A stretch of 64,000 bases of DNA from positions 124,001-188,000 of the forward strand of contig JAFCMP010000434.1 in the NCBI GenBank assembly GCA_017506865.1, in the 5' to 3' direction. This DNA is from Tribonema minus (Eukaryota; Sar; Xanthophyceae; Tribonematales; Tribonemataceae). How positions within the stretch are numbered: position 1 is the stretch's first letter; the number at the start of each line of letters is the position of its first letter. Of this stretch, positions 1 through 10,500 are shown one piece after another. Under the pieces are notes generated by a model. That model was not told the origin of the DNA. It ran no database searches and saw nothing but the letters and a program-made list of their open reading frames with translations. The position numbers and the translations under genes were made by a program.

Positions 1-932
1 CTCATGACCTAAGCACACAGCTTCAACAACGCTCGGCTTTGCGCCACAAGTGAGGACAAGCCTCGATGCCATGCCATGTGTACACTGAGGGACTGAACCC
101 ACGCCTTTACTTCAAGGCTAACTTCAAGGCTCCGGGCCTCAACTTCTGGTTGTGCAGTGCCACAGAGCACTGCTGCCCTAAGTTCAACGGCAAGAAAGCA
201 GCTGACAGCTTCACATACTTCTATCATCTGACATTGATACCATTCTTATTACAGTGGCATTTACGCGTTCAAGCACAGAGTTGCATATGGCCACGCTGCA
301 CGCTGCTGACCGGTGTCATAAAGTGTGCATTCACAGGCGACTCATTGTCCACGTTTATGGTGCGCTGTCGTTCGTGATGGGCTATCTCTGATACCCCACT
401 AACAGACACGTGGCCGATCAACGCGCATTGCCACTCGCGGCTCCACCACACCACTGCCTAAACCTCAAGTGGTGACGCGCCGCTCAAGTGCCAGCCAGCG
501 GATACGCATGCACCTGTCACATTGAATGCAGTGTACCAGGTTGCTTTCTGATTGAACTGATGGGCCATTGTTGATGCAAAACGCCTGCGCTTTGTCTCGA
601 AGACTTCAAGCAGATAGCAGCATGAACTCTAGCCGTATGGCTCCCACATTCCGCACTGTTGCCAGGTGAAGGTCGCATGGCAAGCGGTGCTGACAACTGG
701 CGCTACAGCTTTGGCACAGTTGTAACTGAAAAACAGCGCCCAGACGCATTGCCGGCGGCAGACGCGCTGCCCGGTGGCTGCACACACGCCAAAGTATTTG
801 CCCAGGTGTGTACGACAACGCGTTCAAGTCTGCATCGGCGTCAGACCCAGCAAGACCCAAACCCTAACCTCAGCCAAACACCAGTAAATTCAAAATGAAC
901 ATTCTGAATTCATTGTCTATCGCCCCGCTCAC
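1..932. other. Downstream NOL6 region, no exon assigned
   Basis: This stretch lies 3' of the last confident NOL6 exon on the minus strand, so later NOL6 exons or their introns are expected here. A minus-strand open frame at about 606-860 contains a segment reading DADADLNAL that could correspond to the 'dpsG-lNL' part of the Nrap family, but the alignment is too weak to call an exon. Nothing else is recognisable. Confidence 0.3.
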
Positions 933-2419
933 CGGAACACCGCGTCCTGCTCCGGCGTCAGCTCCTCGGGGTCCTCCTCCGTGCAGCGCACGACGCGGCA
1001 CTTCTGCGCCCCCCCCTTCCCCCCCCACGCCCCCCCAGAGAGCCCCCCGCCCCCCAGGAACTTGATGAGCGCCTGGAACAGCTGCAGCGCGCCCATGCGC
1101 GCGCCCACAGCGCGCGTCTGCAGCAGGTGCAGCAGCACCATGCCCGCGCAGTAGCCGTCGAGCCCGTCGTCCGCCGTCCGGTGGCCGCGCTGCCCTAGCC
1201 ACACCTGCGCGCGCGTGGGGGGGAAGACAATGAGGCGCAGCGGCGGCGGCGGCGGCGTCAGCAGTCTGGCGGGTGATCGGTGCTGAGAGTACGCGCACAT
1301 GTAGCTCCGAGAACGCTTGGCAGGCTGCAAGCAATGCGGCAACAGCGCACGCGCTGCGGCGGCAGCTCCGCGGTCACCTGTGAGCGCACACCGCATCGCT
1401 GCGCGATGGCGCGCGTGTGCAGCACGCAACTGGACGCGCATACGCTCTGAACTTCAACAGGTGACGCCCGCCCTCACCTTGGCGAGCATGATGGCGTCGC
1501 GCAGCCCCGGCGACGCGGCGGAGGCGGCGTGCAGCGCCGCGAGGTGCCGCGCCATCGCCATGTCCTCCAGCACCGCCGCATTGTAACACGGTGTTGGCGG
1601 CGGCGGCGCGTCAGCGGCGCGCTCGCGGCGGCGCCGCACGTTGCTCCTGTGCGGCGCGAGTTTCACCGGCGCGATGACGTCGGTGCCGAGCGCTGGCAGC
1701 AGGCGGATGGTCATGGCGGCGGCGGCGCCGGTCACGAAGGGGCGCACGAGGATGCAGGGCTTGCGCGGATCACCCTTGAAGGGGCAGACACGGATGGAGG
1801 CTGCGGCGAGGGCGCCTGCGCGCGCGAGCGCCGTCAGCTGCTGAGCAATGTGGCCGACGTACAGGGCGCGCTTGTCAAAGTAGCGGTGGCTGACAAAGTC
1901 GCGCGGGTGCAGGCACGCGGGCGGCAGCGCCAGCGCGACGTCTATGTTGAGCGAGGGCTTGACGAGGGCCTGCAGCAGGTAGGAGCCGACGATATCCACG
2001 GAGGCCGGGGGTGCGAACTCCAGGGTGACGGGCTTGTCCGCGGCGTGTGCCGAGAGGCGGATGCAGTCCTGCAGATCGCTCAGGCTGGCTGCGGTGACGG
2101 TCGCGGGTTGCAGGCCCTCTAAGGCATCCTTGAGCTTAAACAGCCAGGCCTCAGCTGACTTGCAGCTCTTCTTGTCGTAGTTGACTCGCACCTCCTCCAG
2201 AAGCTCGTTCACCTCCAGTCTCAACAGGTTGCCTGCTAGCAGGCTGCTTGATCCAGAGTCCAAGCCCAGCAGCTGAGCCGCTTCCTCTGGTGTCGGCAAC
2301 GCGTACTTGCGCTTGACGCCTGTAGCCTTGAGGCGCTTGGCGGGAGGTTCATGCTCGCCTCCTTCGGTGGTGCCGTTCCCGTCCAGCACCTCGTAGTCTC
2401 CGTACTCTTCATCGCTCAT
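933..2419 (-). CDS. NOL6: NOL6/Utp22 (Nrap) pre-rRNA processing protein, N-terminal exons
   Basis: NOL6/Utp22 is a nucleolar subunit of the small-subunit processome (UTP-C), needed for 18S rRNA maturation. Two exons join in frame: exon 1 at 1478-2419 (314 codons, ATG at 2419) and exon 2 at 933-1204 (272 nt). Exon 1 ends MLAK before GTGAGG. Exon 2 opens VWLGQRG after a CAG acceptor, rebuilding the Nrap signature K-VWLrQR, followed by a helix matching 'GfxxxMLLxxLL' and an LFQALIKFL segment. Exon 1 has an acidic, Lys/Arg-rich start (MSDEEYGDYEVLD, then PPAKRLK), the family block RDFVSHRYFDKRALYVGHIA at about residues 170-190, and PCYNAAVLEDM near its end. Exon 2 ends in phase 2 at GTGAGC. Only about 405 of the usual 1,100 or so residues are visible; the rest should lie beyond the left edge. 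It is divergent from the uS10 gene with about 170 bp between start codons. The family assignment is firm; the 3' end is unseen. Confidence 0.85.
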
Positions 2420-2589
2420 GGTGAGCGAGGAGTGCGTTGGCCCAGCAGACAGGCCTCTACTATGCTACGGCGCGTAGGAGATCTTTTTTTCACCACGAAC
2501 ATCTCACTTCAACTTTTCAAGTTCACTTCAACCCGTTCTCTGAGGGTTCACGAGGCTCTGAGGAGGGGTGAGCGCGGCACTCGTGGATC
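2420..2589. promoter_or_regulatory. Shared start region of NOL6 and uS10m
   Basis: These 170 bp separate the ATG of NOL6 (minus) from the ATG of uS10m (plus), so both promoters and 5' UTRs must overlap here or inside the genes. There is no clear TATA box. A T-run near 2482-2490 is followed by several TTCAA-type words (2509-2535). Both genes serve ribosome production, so joint control is a reasonable inference. Confidence 0.5.
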
Positions 2590-5500
2590 ATGTTGCGGAG
2601 TCTTGGTGGCAGCGTGACCACCGCAGCGGCAAAGGCCGCCCGCTTGCCCCATGGAGCCTGCACTGCCGCTGCTTCCGCAGCCAACCTGTCTTCGGTCGCT
2701 GCTGAAGCCGCAAAGCAAGGCAGCGCCCGTCTAAACCTGGTGATACGGAGCTACGACGTGACGGCTCTCAACACATTTTTGAGAATGCTGCCAACAGGCC
2801 AAGGAGGTGAGTTACAGTGATACATTCGTGAAGATCGCAATCACGTGCATGCATGATCGCTTTATGGATGGATTACTTGCCCTGTGTTGGCAGGTGTGAA
2901 CAATATTTTTTGTGTAAGTAAACAGCTTCATGTACCTCATCACTTCCTCTTCAGTTTGCACGCAGCCGTGCCTGCACTGCAGGTGTTGTAACAAGCTCAT
3001 GAGCTTCTGCTGTACTCTGCTAATAGTGGTATCGGCTGTGATTCGTTGATCAACGTTGCTGGGGGCTTATCCATGGTAGCCACCACGCGCATGCGGTCAG
3101 GCTTGCATCGTGCATCAGGCGGCAGCACCACAAGCGGCAGAATCATTTCGCTCGTTGCATGATGGTGCACCCATTGGACGCTGTCACCAAGCGCATTCTG
3201 TACTACATTACACAACAGCAGCAGGATGGCTCACACTACTTGCACAACAGCAGCAGGATGGATGCTCAAGCGCTGCATCCGAGTCTCATATTCGGCCCTG
3301 GCCTCTTTTCTCGTGCGCCAAGAAGCCGTGGGAAACCTGGGTGCGGCACGGTCGTGCCCGACAGTATGTGCTCGACAGTATGAAGCGCAGGACCGTCAAC
3401 CGCCGAACAGCACTCACTTTCGCGACATAGATTCACGCGCTTTCACCTCAGGAATCCGCAGTGCGTTGAACGGCGGCCGCATGCATTCTGCAGTGCTGCT
3501 GCGCCACGCGGCCGAGAGACGCAACCACCGGATGGTGAAGCGCCTGCGAGCGATGATCCGATCGCGGGCCATGGCCTTTGCACGCATGCTCCCGCTGATT
3601 CTGGGCACCCACTCATGAATTTACGATCCTCTCGTGAATTCATGACATCAGTAAGCAAGTCCAGCGCCGGCCAGCAAACAGCCTCAAGTCTCAATTGTAT
3701 TACTGCCAAACCCATCCTCTCATTGGAAACGCAGCTCCTTGAATTCTCTCTCCGATGCACGATGTCTGCCGGCACGGGGCACCGAGCCGTAGCCCTAACC
3801 CTAACCTAACCCTTATGCTTCCCAAAGTGCTTGGCTGAAAGTCGCCACACTGCCTCAAGCCGCAATCATGCGACACGCCAGACTTATGAGTCAGTGAGGC
3901 ATTCATCCTTCCCTCTCTTTTCCGCCGAGCTCCGCAGTCATTGACTCATGCATCCGTGCACCTCATGCACGTTCACTCAAGCGCCCATTCACTCACGAAC
4001 GTGTTCACTCATGCATCCATCCGTTCGCTCATGTGCCCCCCCCCCCCCTCCTTCCCCCCCCCCACTCCCCCTGCAGGCAAGGGCATGGTGCGCCTCCCCA
4101 AGAAGATCAAGCGCTGGACGGTGAACCGCTCACCGCACGTGCACTCCAAGTCCAAGGAGACGTTTGAGCGCATCACGCACCGCGTGCTCATCCCGATCCG
4201 CGAGCCCAACATCGTCACGCTGCGCTGGATCACGGCGATCCGCGACGCCGGCATACACGCGAACGTCGCCTTCAAACTTGAAGTTGTGGGCGGCGGCGAC
4301 CCCGCGAGCGACGCCGCGGGGCGCCGCAAGCGCGACAAGTACACGCTGCGCCACTCCCTCGCGTACAGGCGTGCGCGCGAGAAGGAGCTCGCGGCGCTGC
4401 ACGCGGCGCTGCTGGCCGACGCGCGGCGCCGCATTGATGAAGGGTGAGCGCCCCCCCAAAGTTCAACCCTAACTTCAACTCTTACCAAGCCCTAACTTCG
4501 ACCCTTACCCTGGCCTGCAGTTGGCTAATGCACGCCGCGCTGCTCGCCGACGCGCGGCGGCGCCTCGACGAAGGGTAAGCGCTGCTGCTGCTGCTGCTGC
4601 TGCTGGCTGCTGCCCCCCAGTTCAACCTTTACTTCAACAATTATTCAGCCCTGACTTCAACCCTTATTCTGGCCTGCGGTCGGCTAGTGCACGCGCCGCT
4701 GCTCGCCGACGCGCGGCGGCGCCTCGACGAAGGGTGAGCGCTGCCCCCCCCCCCACACACAAGTTCCACTCTACCCTTTGAGCGTCGCATTATGGTCGCT
4801 CACTTAACCCTCACCCTGGCCCATAGTAAGCGACAAGCTTCATGGCGCTGCGCAGCGACGCGCAGCGGCGCCTCGACGAACGGTGACTGAGTAGGAATGA
4901 GGTTTTGGGAGGGGGACGGCGAGAGCGATGCTGCTCACCTTGGCCCTTGCCCTAACCTTGAGCTTGCGTGCAAAATGGCGCTGCACGCCAAAGCGTGGCG
5001 GCGTCTCGATGACGGGTGAGCGCTGCCCCCCCCCCCCCCCCCCCCCCTCAAGTTCAACCCTTACTTCAACTCTTAAGTTCAACCCTAACTTCAACCCTTA
5101 CCCTGGCCTGCATTGGCTAATGCACCGATGCTATTGTACAAATTCATGATGCAAGTGCTGATTGCTGCATTCCGCCCGCAGCGTGACGCTCGCGAGGGCG
5201 GACGCGCTCTCGCCGCGCCACACGCTTCTAATCCGAAGTACGGTACGCGATACAAGTTTGATATTGGTGCATTTGGCGCAGCGCAATTCTCTCGGAAATC
5301 GACGCGATTAATCAAACCCATGACAAAAGTGCCAATGTTTGCCCAGCGTGATGCTCGTGGAGGCGGACGCATTTGTACAACTACACGATGCCAGCGTGTG
5401 TTGCATTCCGCGCAGCGCACCGGAGGCGGACGCGCTCTCGCCGCGCCACGCGCTTCCAACGTACTTGATATTGCACCTGTCTTGCAGTACAAGACGCGAT

Positions 5501-6735
5501 ACAAGTGTCGATACTGTTGCATTCCACGCAGCGTCACCCTCTGGAAACCGACGCGACTGCTGCATTCCGCGCGCAGCGTGACGCTCGCGGAGGCGGACGC
5601 GCTCTCGCCGCGCCACGCCGACGCCGCGGCGTGGCTCGCGGAGCTCGACCGCTGGGAGCTGACGGGCACGCCGCCGCAGCCGGAGCTGCACCGCGTGGAG
5701 GCGCTCACGGCGCGCGCACGCGAGTACGCCCCCGTCTGGCTCGAAGCCGCCAATGAGCTGCTCGAGCAGCACCGCAGCCGCATCGGCGGCGGCGGCGGCG
5801 GCGCTGGCGATGCAGAAGCCGGCGGCGGCAGCAGCGGCGCGGCGGCGGCGGCGGAGGACGGCGCGGCGCCGCTGCTGTCGGCGGCAACGGCGGCGCTGCT
5901 GGAGGAGTGGGCGGCGCGCATCGACGCGTGGCTCGCGTTCCCGTCGCGCACGCCCGCGTGGCTGGTGGACCGCACGCTGTGGCGGCGCCTCGAGGCAGCG
6001 GTGCTCGAGCTCGAGCCGGACAGCGACAATGAGGAGGATGACGGCGCCGCCGCCGCCTCCGCCGCTGCGCCAACCGCTGCTGCTGCTGCCGCAGCAGCAG
6101 CGGCGGGGGGGCGCAGCAGCGCGGCGGCGGGGGACACCAGCGCAGCGGCGGCGGCGGCAGGGGGCGGCGGCGCGGCGGCAGCGGCGGCGGCGGCGCTCGA
6201 TGCCACGCTGGACGAGCTCACGGGCATCGACGCCGAAGTGTACGAGGCGCCCCGCAGGATTGACGAGCTGCAGGACGACTTGCAGGACGTCTGGGAGGAG
6301 GAGGAGGAAGAGTCGGAGTCGAGCGGCGGCAGCGGCGCGGGGGGCGGCGGCGTGCTGAAGGCGTCCGCGGGCGATGATTTGGACGACGGCGCGTGGGAGA
6401 AGGAGGACTTTGAGGCCGTAAACGATGACTTTGAGGCGGTGGATGAGGACTTTGAGGGCGTAGACGAGGGCGCTGATGCAGCGGATGCGCAGCAGACGGC
6501 GGCGGCGGCGGCGCGCAAGGAGGCGGCGGCGGCGGCAGCGGCGGAGGAGGGAGCGTGGGACAAGGACGCCGCTGCCGCCGACAGCTCGGAGGAAGGAGAA
6601 GGTAGCGCTGGCGAGTTCAGCTCGGGCGATGAGTTGGACTCTGACTTCCCGAGTGAGTCGGACGCGGAGGAAGGCTTGGATGATTGCGACGACGACGACG
6701 ACGAGCCGCGGCCGCTGCGGCCGCGCAAGCGGTAG
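2590..6735 (+). CDS. Mitochondrial-type ribosomal protein uS10 with long acidic C-terminal extension
   Basis: A small-subunit ribosomal protein of the uS10 (S10) family, probably mitochondrial. Three exons give one 580-residue frame: 2590-2806, 4077-4443 and 5577-6735, with GTGAGT and GTGAGC donors and phases 1 and 2 that match exactly. Residues 1-44 are rich in Ala, Ser and Arg with few acids, as in a mitochondrial presequence. The uS10 fold follows: [16 protein letters not shown] (48-63), [16 protein letters not shown] (79-94, the family hallmark) and [13 protein letters not shown] charged helix with [16 protein letters not shown] closes exon 2. Exon 3 adds about 385 residues unlike normal uS10: a helical stretch, an Ala/Gly tract (about 264-402), then an acidic tail with repeats of the type [16 protein letters not shown], ending in [15 protein letters not shown]. 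Usual family members are about 100-200 residues. Decayed copies of the exon 2 end and exon 3 start fill intron 2. The uS10 identity is strong; the compartment is inferred. Confidence 0.82.
2807..4076 (+). other. uS10m intron 1
   Basis: A GT-AG intron with a long C-rich tract before the acceptor (4035-4070). A 19-bp word ending in GCAGGATGG repeats at 3211 and 3242. A degenerate echo of exon 2 lies at 3376-3425, reading MKRRTVNRR against IKRWTVNRS in the real exon. Telomere-like CCCTAACC words occur near 3790-3810. No other gene is evident. Confidence 0.55.
4521..4574 (+). CDS. Candidate cassette exon of uS10m (duplicate of exon 2 end)
   Basis: A 54-nt block sits between an intact CTGCAG acceptor (ending 4520) and a GTAAGC donor (4575). 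Inserted between exons 2 and 3 it keeps phase 2 on both sides and would add 18 residues, including [15 protein letters not shown], a near copy of the exon 2 end [17 protein letters not shown]. It could be an optional exon or a relic with splice sites still intact. Transcript evidence is not available here. Confidence 0.45.
4521..5125 (+). repeat. Donor-side ladder: decaying copies of uS10m exon 2 end
   Basis: Five successive copies of the exon 2 tail plus the start of intron 2 follow the real junction at 4443, with spacing about 140-160 bp. Copy 1 (4521-4580) is intact, copy 2 (about 4681-4740) has lost its CAG acceptor, copies 3 (about 4830-4890) and 4 (about 4970-5030) are more diverged, and a partial fifth starts at about 5101. 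Each copy is followed by a C-run and TTCAACCCTAACTTCAAC-like text, showing that the duplicated unit spans both exon and intron. Confidence 0.8.
5160..5576 (+). repeat. Acceptor-side ladder: decaying copies of uS10m exon 3 start
   Basis: Four copies of the intron end plus exon 3 start precede the real acceptor at 5576. Each opens with a TGCATTCCGC..CAG-like acceptor and continues with CGTGACGCTCGCG-GAGGCGGACGC-like text. Copies lie at about 5164-5230, 5334-5390, 5400-5470 and 5516-5555. Together with the donor-side ladder they fill most of intron 2. Confidence 0.8.
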
Positions 6736-6737
6736 TG

Positions 6738-6792
6738 CTACTCGCGGTGGGGGGGGGGCGAGGGGGCGGGGGGGGGGGGGGGGGGGGGGGCA
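6738..6792 (+). other. Long G-run just after uS10m stop
   Basis: An almost pure run of G broken by a few C and A bases, directly 3' of the TAG stop at 6733-6735. It could form G-quadruplexes in DNA or RNA. Its exact length is the kind of feature that assemblies often get wrong. Confidence 0.6.
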
Positions 6793-7759
6793 AGGTGAAT
6801 GCAAATTCAGCATAGCGACTCATTGTAGATCCGGTTGTTGGTGTTGCGTCCTGTTTTTTGACTTGTTGCTGTGTTGACGGTGTGTGTGTTTGCGGCCATG
6901 GTCATGGTGGCAACGCTCGTTGTGATCAGACCCACAACCACATTCAGCCCAGCAGGCGCGTCAGTGGCAACACGCATTCGTAGGCCAGGCGTTCTGGAAA
7001 GAAGTGGTCATCATGTCTTCACAAACTCCACGCACTAGCAACTGAAATACAAAAGCACATGGTTGTTGTGCATGTATGCAGGGCAACTGCAGCAATGAAT
7101 GCTCTGGCTCTTTCTCAGGTACGTCAAGACACCCGCTGCGAGTGCCAGTGTGCGGCCAAGAGTGCGAGCTGCGCCCAAAAGTGTCTTGTACGTAAACATG
7201 ACTTGTTGGTTTGTACTCGAGCGCCGAATGCGAACTAATACTCGACAAAGCTTTCGATCTTGCAGGTGGTTTTGAAAATTGCAACACCCTTGGACAGGTT
7301 GCGAAGTTGTGTTCAAGGTTTGCGGACAGATCACGAGATCAACTCACGAGCAACCTTGAAATCTGACCCAAAAAACTGCCCCTCTTCATTTATCCTTTAG
7401 GAAAACTGTTCGGTTTCAGCTCATTTATATTTGAGTTATTTCTCCATGTGTCATGCTCTACGTCAGAGTTTTCATACACAAAGGCCGCGGACAAGTATCT
7501 CAAACAGCATCCTAATGCCAAACTGGCACTTTGACCATCGTGTAAGGAAGTCAGCGCCGTCGCTCACAGTAAGTTTAGTGAGGTGGTGCAGAATGATGCC
7601 GTTCTCATTGTTTACTTAACATTTTCCATGTGTGATCACTGTTGGCAATGCCCATGAACACACAAAGTACTCAATCTGATTCGCCTTACGTAAATGATCA
7701 ATGTTGGGGTCTTGCTCTAGTGTGTAGACATGCGAGACACCGAACCCTCAACACCAATG
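6793..7759. other. Unassigned, lower-GC stretch
   Basis: Intergenic sequence after uS10m. No reading frame here shows a recognisable family or convincing splice structure, and no repeat family from the rest of the window was noticed. Confidence 0.4.
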
Positions 7760-8116
7760 TCATTCCTGAATATCAAATGTAACCCTTGAGTATCTGTATT
7801 TGCGAGCGCCGAGTTGGATGCACCTTGCTGGCCCGGTCTGCTCGCTGTCCTGACCAGCAGCAGCCCTCAGTTGACAAGGGGGAGGATGAGCCATTATCCT
7901 GAGGTTCACTTTCACCTTCCCCGCCCCCAAAAGTACATCACACGGGAGTGGCGCCAGTGCCTGTAGCAGCGCCGCAAGGCCGACGCGCGCGCGCAGCAGC
8001 AGCCACTCTGGAATGGCCACAGTTGAAGTGACGCTCCCGCTAGGGAACTGCGCAGCTTCAACACCCCCGGGACCAGCGTTGTGTCCGGCCTCCCGGTAGA
8101 GGGCTGCGCACGACAT
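7760..8116 (-). CDS. Small hypothetical protein, weak gene candidate
   Basis: An open frame of 118 codons starting MSCAALYREAGHN in a locally GC-rich patch flanked by AT-richer DNA. It contains a hydrophobic helix (EWLLLRARVGLAALLQALAP) and then a mixed segment. A possible donor (GTGCAT) follows at 7823, so the coding part may end at 7824. A TATATA stretch lies only a few bases upstream of the ATG. No family is recognised, and it may be a chance frame. Confidence 0.25.
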   Translation of the reverse strand: MSCAALYREAGHNAGPGGVEAAQFPSGSVTSTVAIPEWLLLRARVGLAALLQALAPLPCDVLLGAGKVKVNLRIMAHPPPCQLRAAAGQDSEQTGPARCIQLGARKYRYSRVTFDIQE

Positions 8117-8858
8117 GATCTATATAAAATTTCGTGTGTAGACACGTGTCGTCAAGTACTCAGCCCTGATGTTAGCCCCCCTGCTGTCCAAGGTGCGCAT
8201 TCAAAACTGTCACAGAAAGTTGAAGTAGTATGGACGCCCTTGTGCCTGTGCATTGTGCGTCACAAGATGTCATGCAAGTCAGTGCCCCGGCATGCCCTGA
8301 CGAGCCAATGTCGCTCGTTAATGGGTGCGTTATGTTGAACTCATCTGTGCGGCTCGCGGGGAAAAAGGAGTGTAGTAGAATGGGTCATGTTCAAGAGCGC
8401 ACCGCAGCCTGGACTATGCAACAATAATAAATGCAGATTTGTATACCTTAAACGGCCTACTTCCCTAAATGCCACTTGTCAGAAGATTGAACCTCTCGGA
8501 GAGGTCTGCTCGGTGAAGACAACTGCTTCAAGGCGTGTACGTGGTAGTTACGGTCCTGCGGCATGGGACAGAGTTCAATACCCAGTACACCAACCGTGCA
8601 GCAAATGACAAACATCAAACATTCGCTGAAGTAGCACTGGCATACCTGGCATTCAAGGAGCGTTTGCTGCTTCTGATCTAGACTACAATATTTATAGCAT
8701 GCGCGCCGATCCTATTAGAAGTATACGCCATGAAAGACAATGCACACATGTGCAACCATTGCATGTCAGAACGCACAAGCACTCAGCACACGCCTCAGAA
8801 AAAATGGAACAGCTGAGGCAAACTTGTGCATTGATTGCACGCCACACGCACGACAACC
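8117..8858. other. Unassigned stretch
   Basis: No convincing gene. It contains CTATATAAAA at about 8119-8128, next to the minus-strand frame above, and AATAATAAATG near 8424. Neither can be tied to a gene with confidence. Confidence 0.3.
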
Positions 8859-9113
8859 ATGACCGCCGCGGTTGGCGTGGAGGCACCATATACTTTCTAC
8901 GCTGGCAAAGCACCAGCACGAACAGCTGCTGATGACGCGCAGAGCACTGCTGCCATGCGGGCGGCTGAGGGTCCACGCGCAGTGGCGGCAGCAACGCCAG
9001 CGTCAGCAGCACAAGCTGAGATGGCGGCGGCGTATGCGCAGCTCGTATGCGCGCAGATGGTGACCGAGGACTGCGTGCTGCCGCCTAACTTTTTACCCCA
9101 TCCAGGATGGTAG
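8859..9113 (+). CDS. Small Ala-rich hypothetical protein, weak gene candidate
   Basis: An ATG in good context (ACAACCATGACC) opens 84 codons beginning MTAAVGVEAPYTFYAGK. The body is Ala-rich and the frame ends LPPNFLPHPGW. GC content and codon use resemble the real exons in this window. It may be a first exon continuing downstream, but no clear donor is seen. No family is recognised. Confidence 0.3.
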   Translation: MTAAVGVEAPYTFYAGKAPARTAADDAQSTAAMRAAEGPRAVAAATPASAAQAEMAAAYAQLVCAQMVTEDCVLPPNFLPHPGW

Positions 9114-9264
9114 GCAATGACCAGGGTGGTAGGTCGCTGCCGCCGCTGCTGCCGTCATGCAGTAATGCAGGCGGCGCCAGCTGCAGAGGGGGGGGCGCAG
9201 GGGTTGAGCTACAAATGTCGTGGGGTGGGTGGCCATGGGCAGGCTGAATGGCAGCGCTGTGCGC

Positions 9265-9442
9265 CCAGGTGGTCAACGCAACGCATTTCGACCTCCACCA
9301 CAATATAATGCAGGTGGCCAACACAACGCATTTCGACCTGTACGACAACATTGTCGTACCTGTACAACAATATACCTGTATGACAACATTGTCGCACAGG
9401 TCGAAATGTCGTAAAGGTCGACAATGTTGTCGTACAATGCCC
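9265..9442. repeat. Cluster of short direct and inverted repeats
   Basis: Two near copies of a segment ending ACGCATTTCGACCT occur about 50 bp apart. They are followed by CGACAACATTGTCG-type words present in both orientations (9345, 9383 and, inverted, 9419). A single strand could fold into several small hairpins. Similar ACCTGTACAACA words recur near 45.6-45.8 kb. Confidence 0.5.
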
Positions 9443-10171
9443 TTTACCGAGTGCCAGCCGCTGTTAGTGTTTGACAGCCCTCCTGCCTAGAGGGGGGGCA
9501 CACACCGTACAACACAGGCCCCGCTGCGATGCAGACGGAAGTGGGAATGCGCGCTGAGCACAGCTGTCCCCAACAACCTTGTTTGCCTGCAGGGGCCAAA
9601 CCAGCTTGATGGCAACCTTTTGGTGCCGTCAGGCTGGTTGCTCATGTCGCGGCATCGCGTTGCAGGCAGTACCACTTGCTGCTGCGTAGTGCTTCTGACT
9701 TCCTTTGAGTTAAAATTGCAGCAAGTAGTGTTACCCAGGCCAGTGCGCCACCACCACTGGCAATGGCTACACACCGAGACCTCCAGGCAACCTTCGCCTC
9801 TGAACTACATTGACCAGGGTGCGGCCCAAAAACGTGAGTCTGATCTAAGTTTCCCCTGATGCAACGCTCTGCTTCAACTACAGTACATCATGATCGCCCC
9901 ACAGTGCTGTGCCGTCGGATGCAGTATTAGTGGGCACCGTCCGGCAAGCACAGACCTCGCTGCCCGCAGAAGACAGCGGAGATCGGGGGTCACAGGCGCC
10001 GCAGGGATAGGAATCCTGTGATGCTGTGGCCAATTGGTCTTGAGAACTTACAGCGCACGCTATTTGAAACAGTTGTCAGCTTTGAAGCCGGAACTATGTA
10101 GTCATCTTCATTTGTGTGAATTTGTACAATACACCATTATGTAGCCAGTGTGATGAGAATACTATGGTGAC
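9443..10171. other. Unassigned stretch before the 2.3-kb array
   Basis: No gene or known element recognised. Open frames here are short and show no family features. Confidence 0.35.
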
Positions 10172-10500
10172 ATGAGGTCAGCTACGTTTCAGGTTCCAAC
10201 ACGACAAGTAGATCTCAGTCACCCCTGTCCACGTGCAGTACCATACATCACCACCATGCACAGTGCGACGTCCAACATTGCCACACACGTCCGATCGCGC
10301 ACAGTATCAATGGCAACACCAACATCATTCACTTGCTTCTACATCAGTCACCGCCAACTTCTGATGCACACTTGTTTGTTCTACATAGCTTGCCATCACC
10401 TACCTTTATCGGCGCATGTGGCGCTGTGTCCCCGATGCAGCTCTTCTGCATAGAGCACGCAACAACACAATTGAAGCGTCACGTTTGCCCTAGCCCTAAC
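10172..10500. repeat. Array unit 0 (partial)
   Basis: The right-hand end of a unit: it matches 12720-12960 (shared words around CACAGTATCAATGGC and CATTCAC) and ends in the CCCTAACCCTAACTAGCATCACAT-type tract that also closes the next unit. Confidence 0.6.

Noticed and set aside
929-1441. Single 170-codon frame covering NOL6 exon 2 and its intron
   Set aside because: The upstream part reads through the intron; the NOL6 alignment begins only at the CAG acceptor at 1205.
5091-6813. Long minus-strand open frames (500-545 codons) opposite uS10m exon 3
   Set aside because: They are antisense to an acidic, Ala/Gly-rich GC-rich exon. They are Ser/Arg/Pro low-complexity text without splice support, while the plus frame joins uS10 in exact phase.
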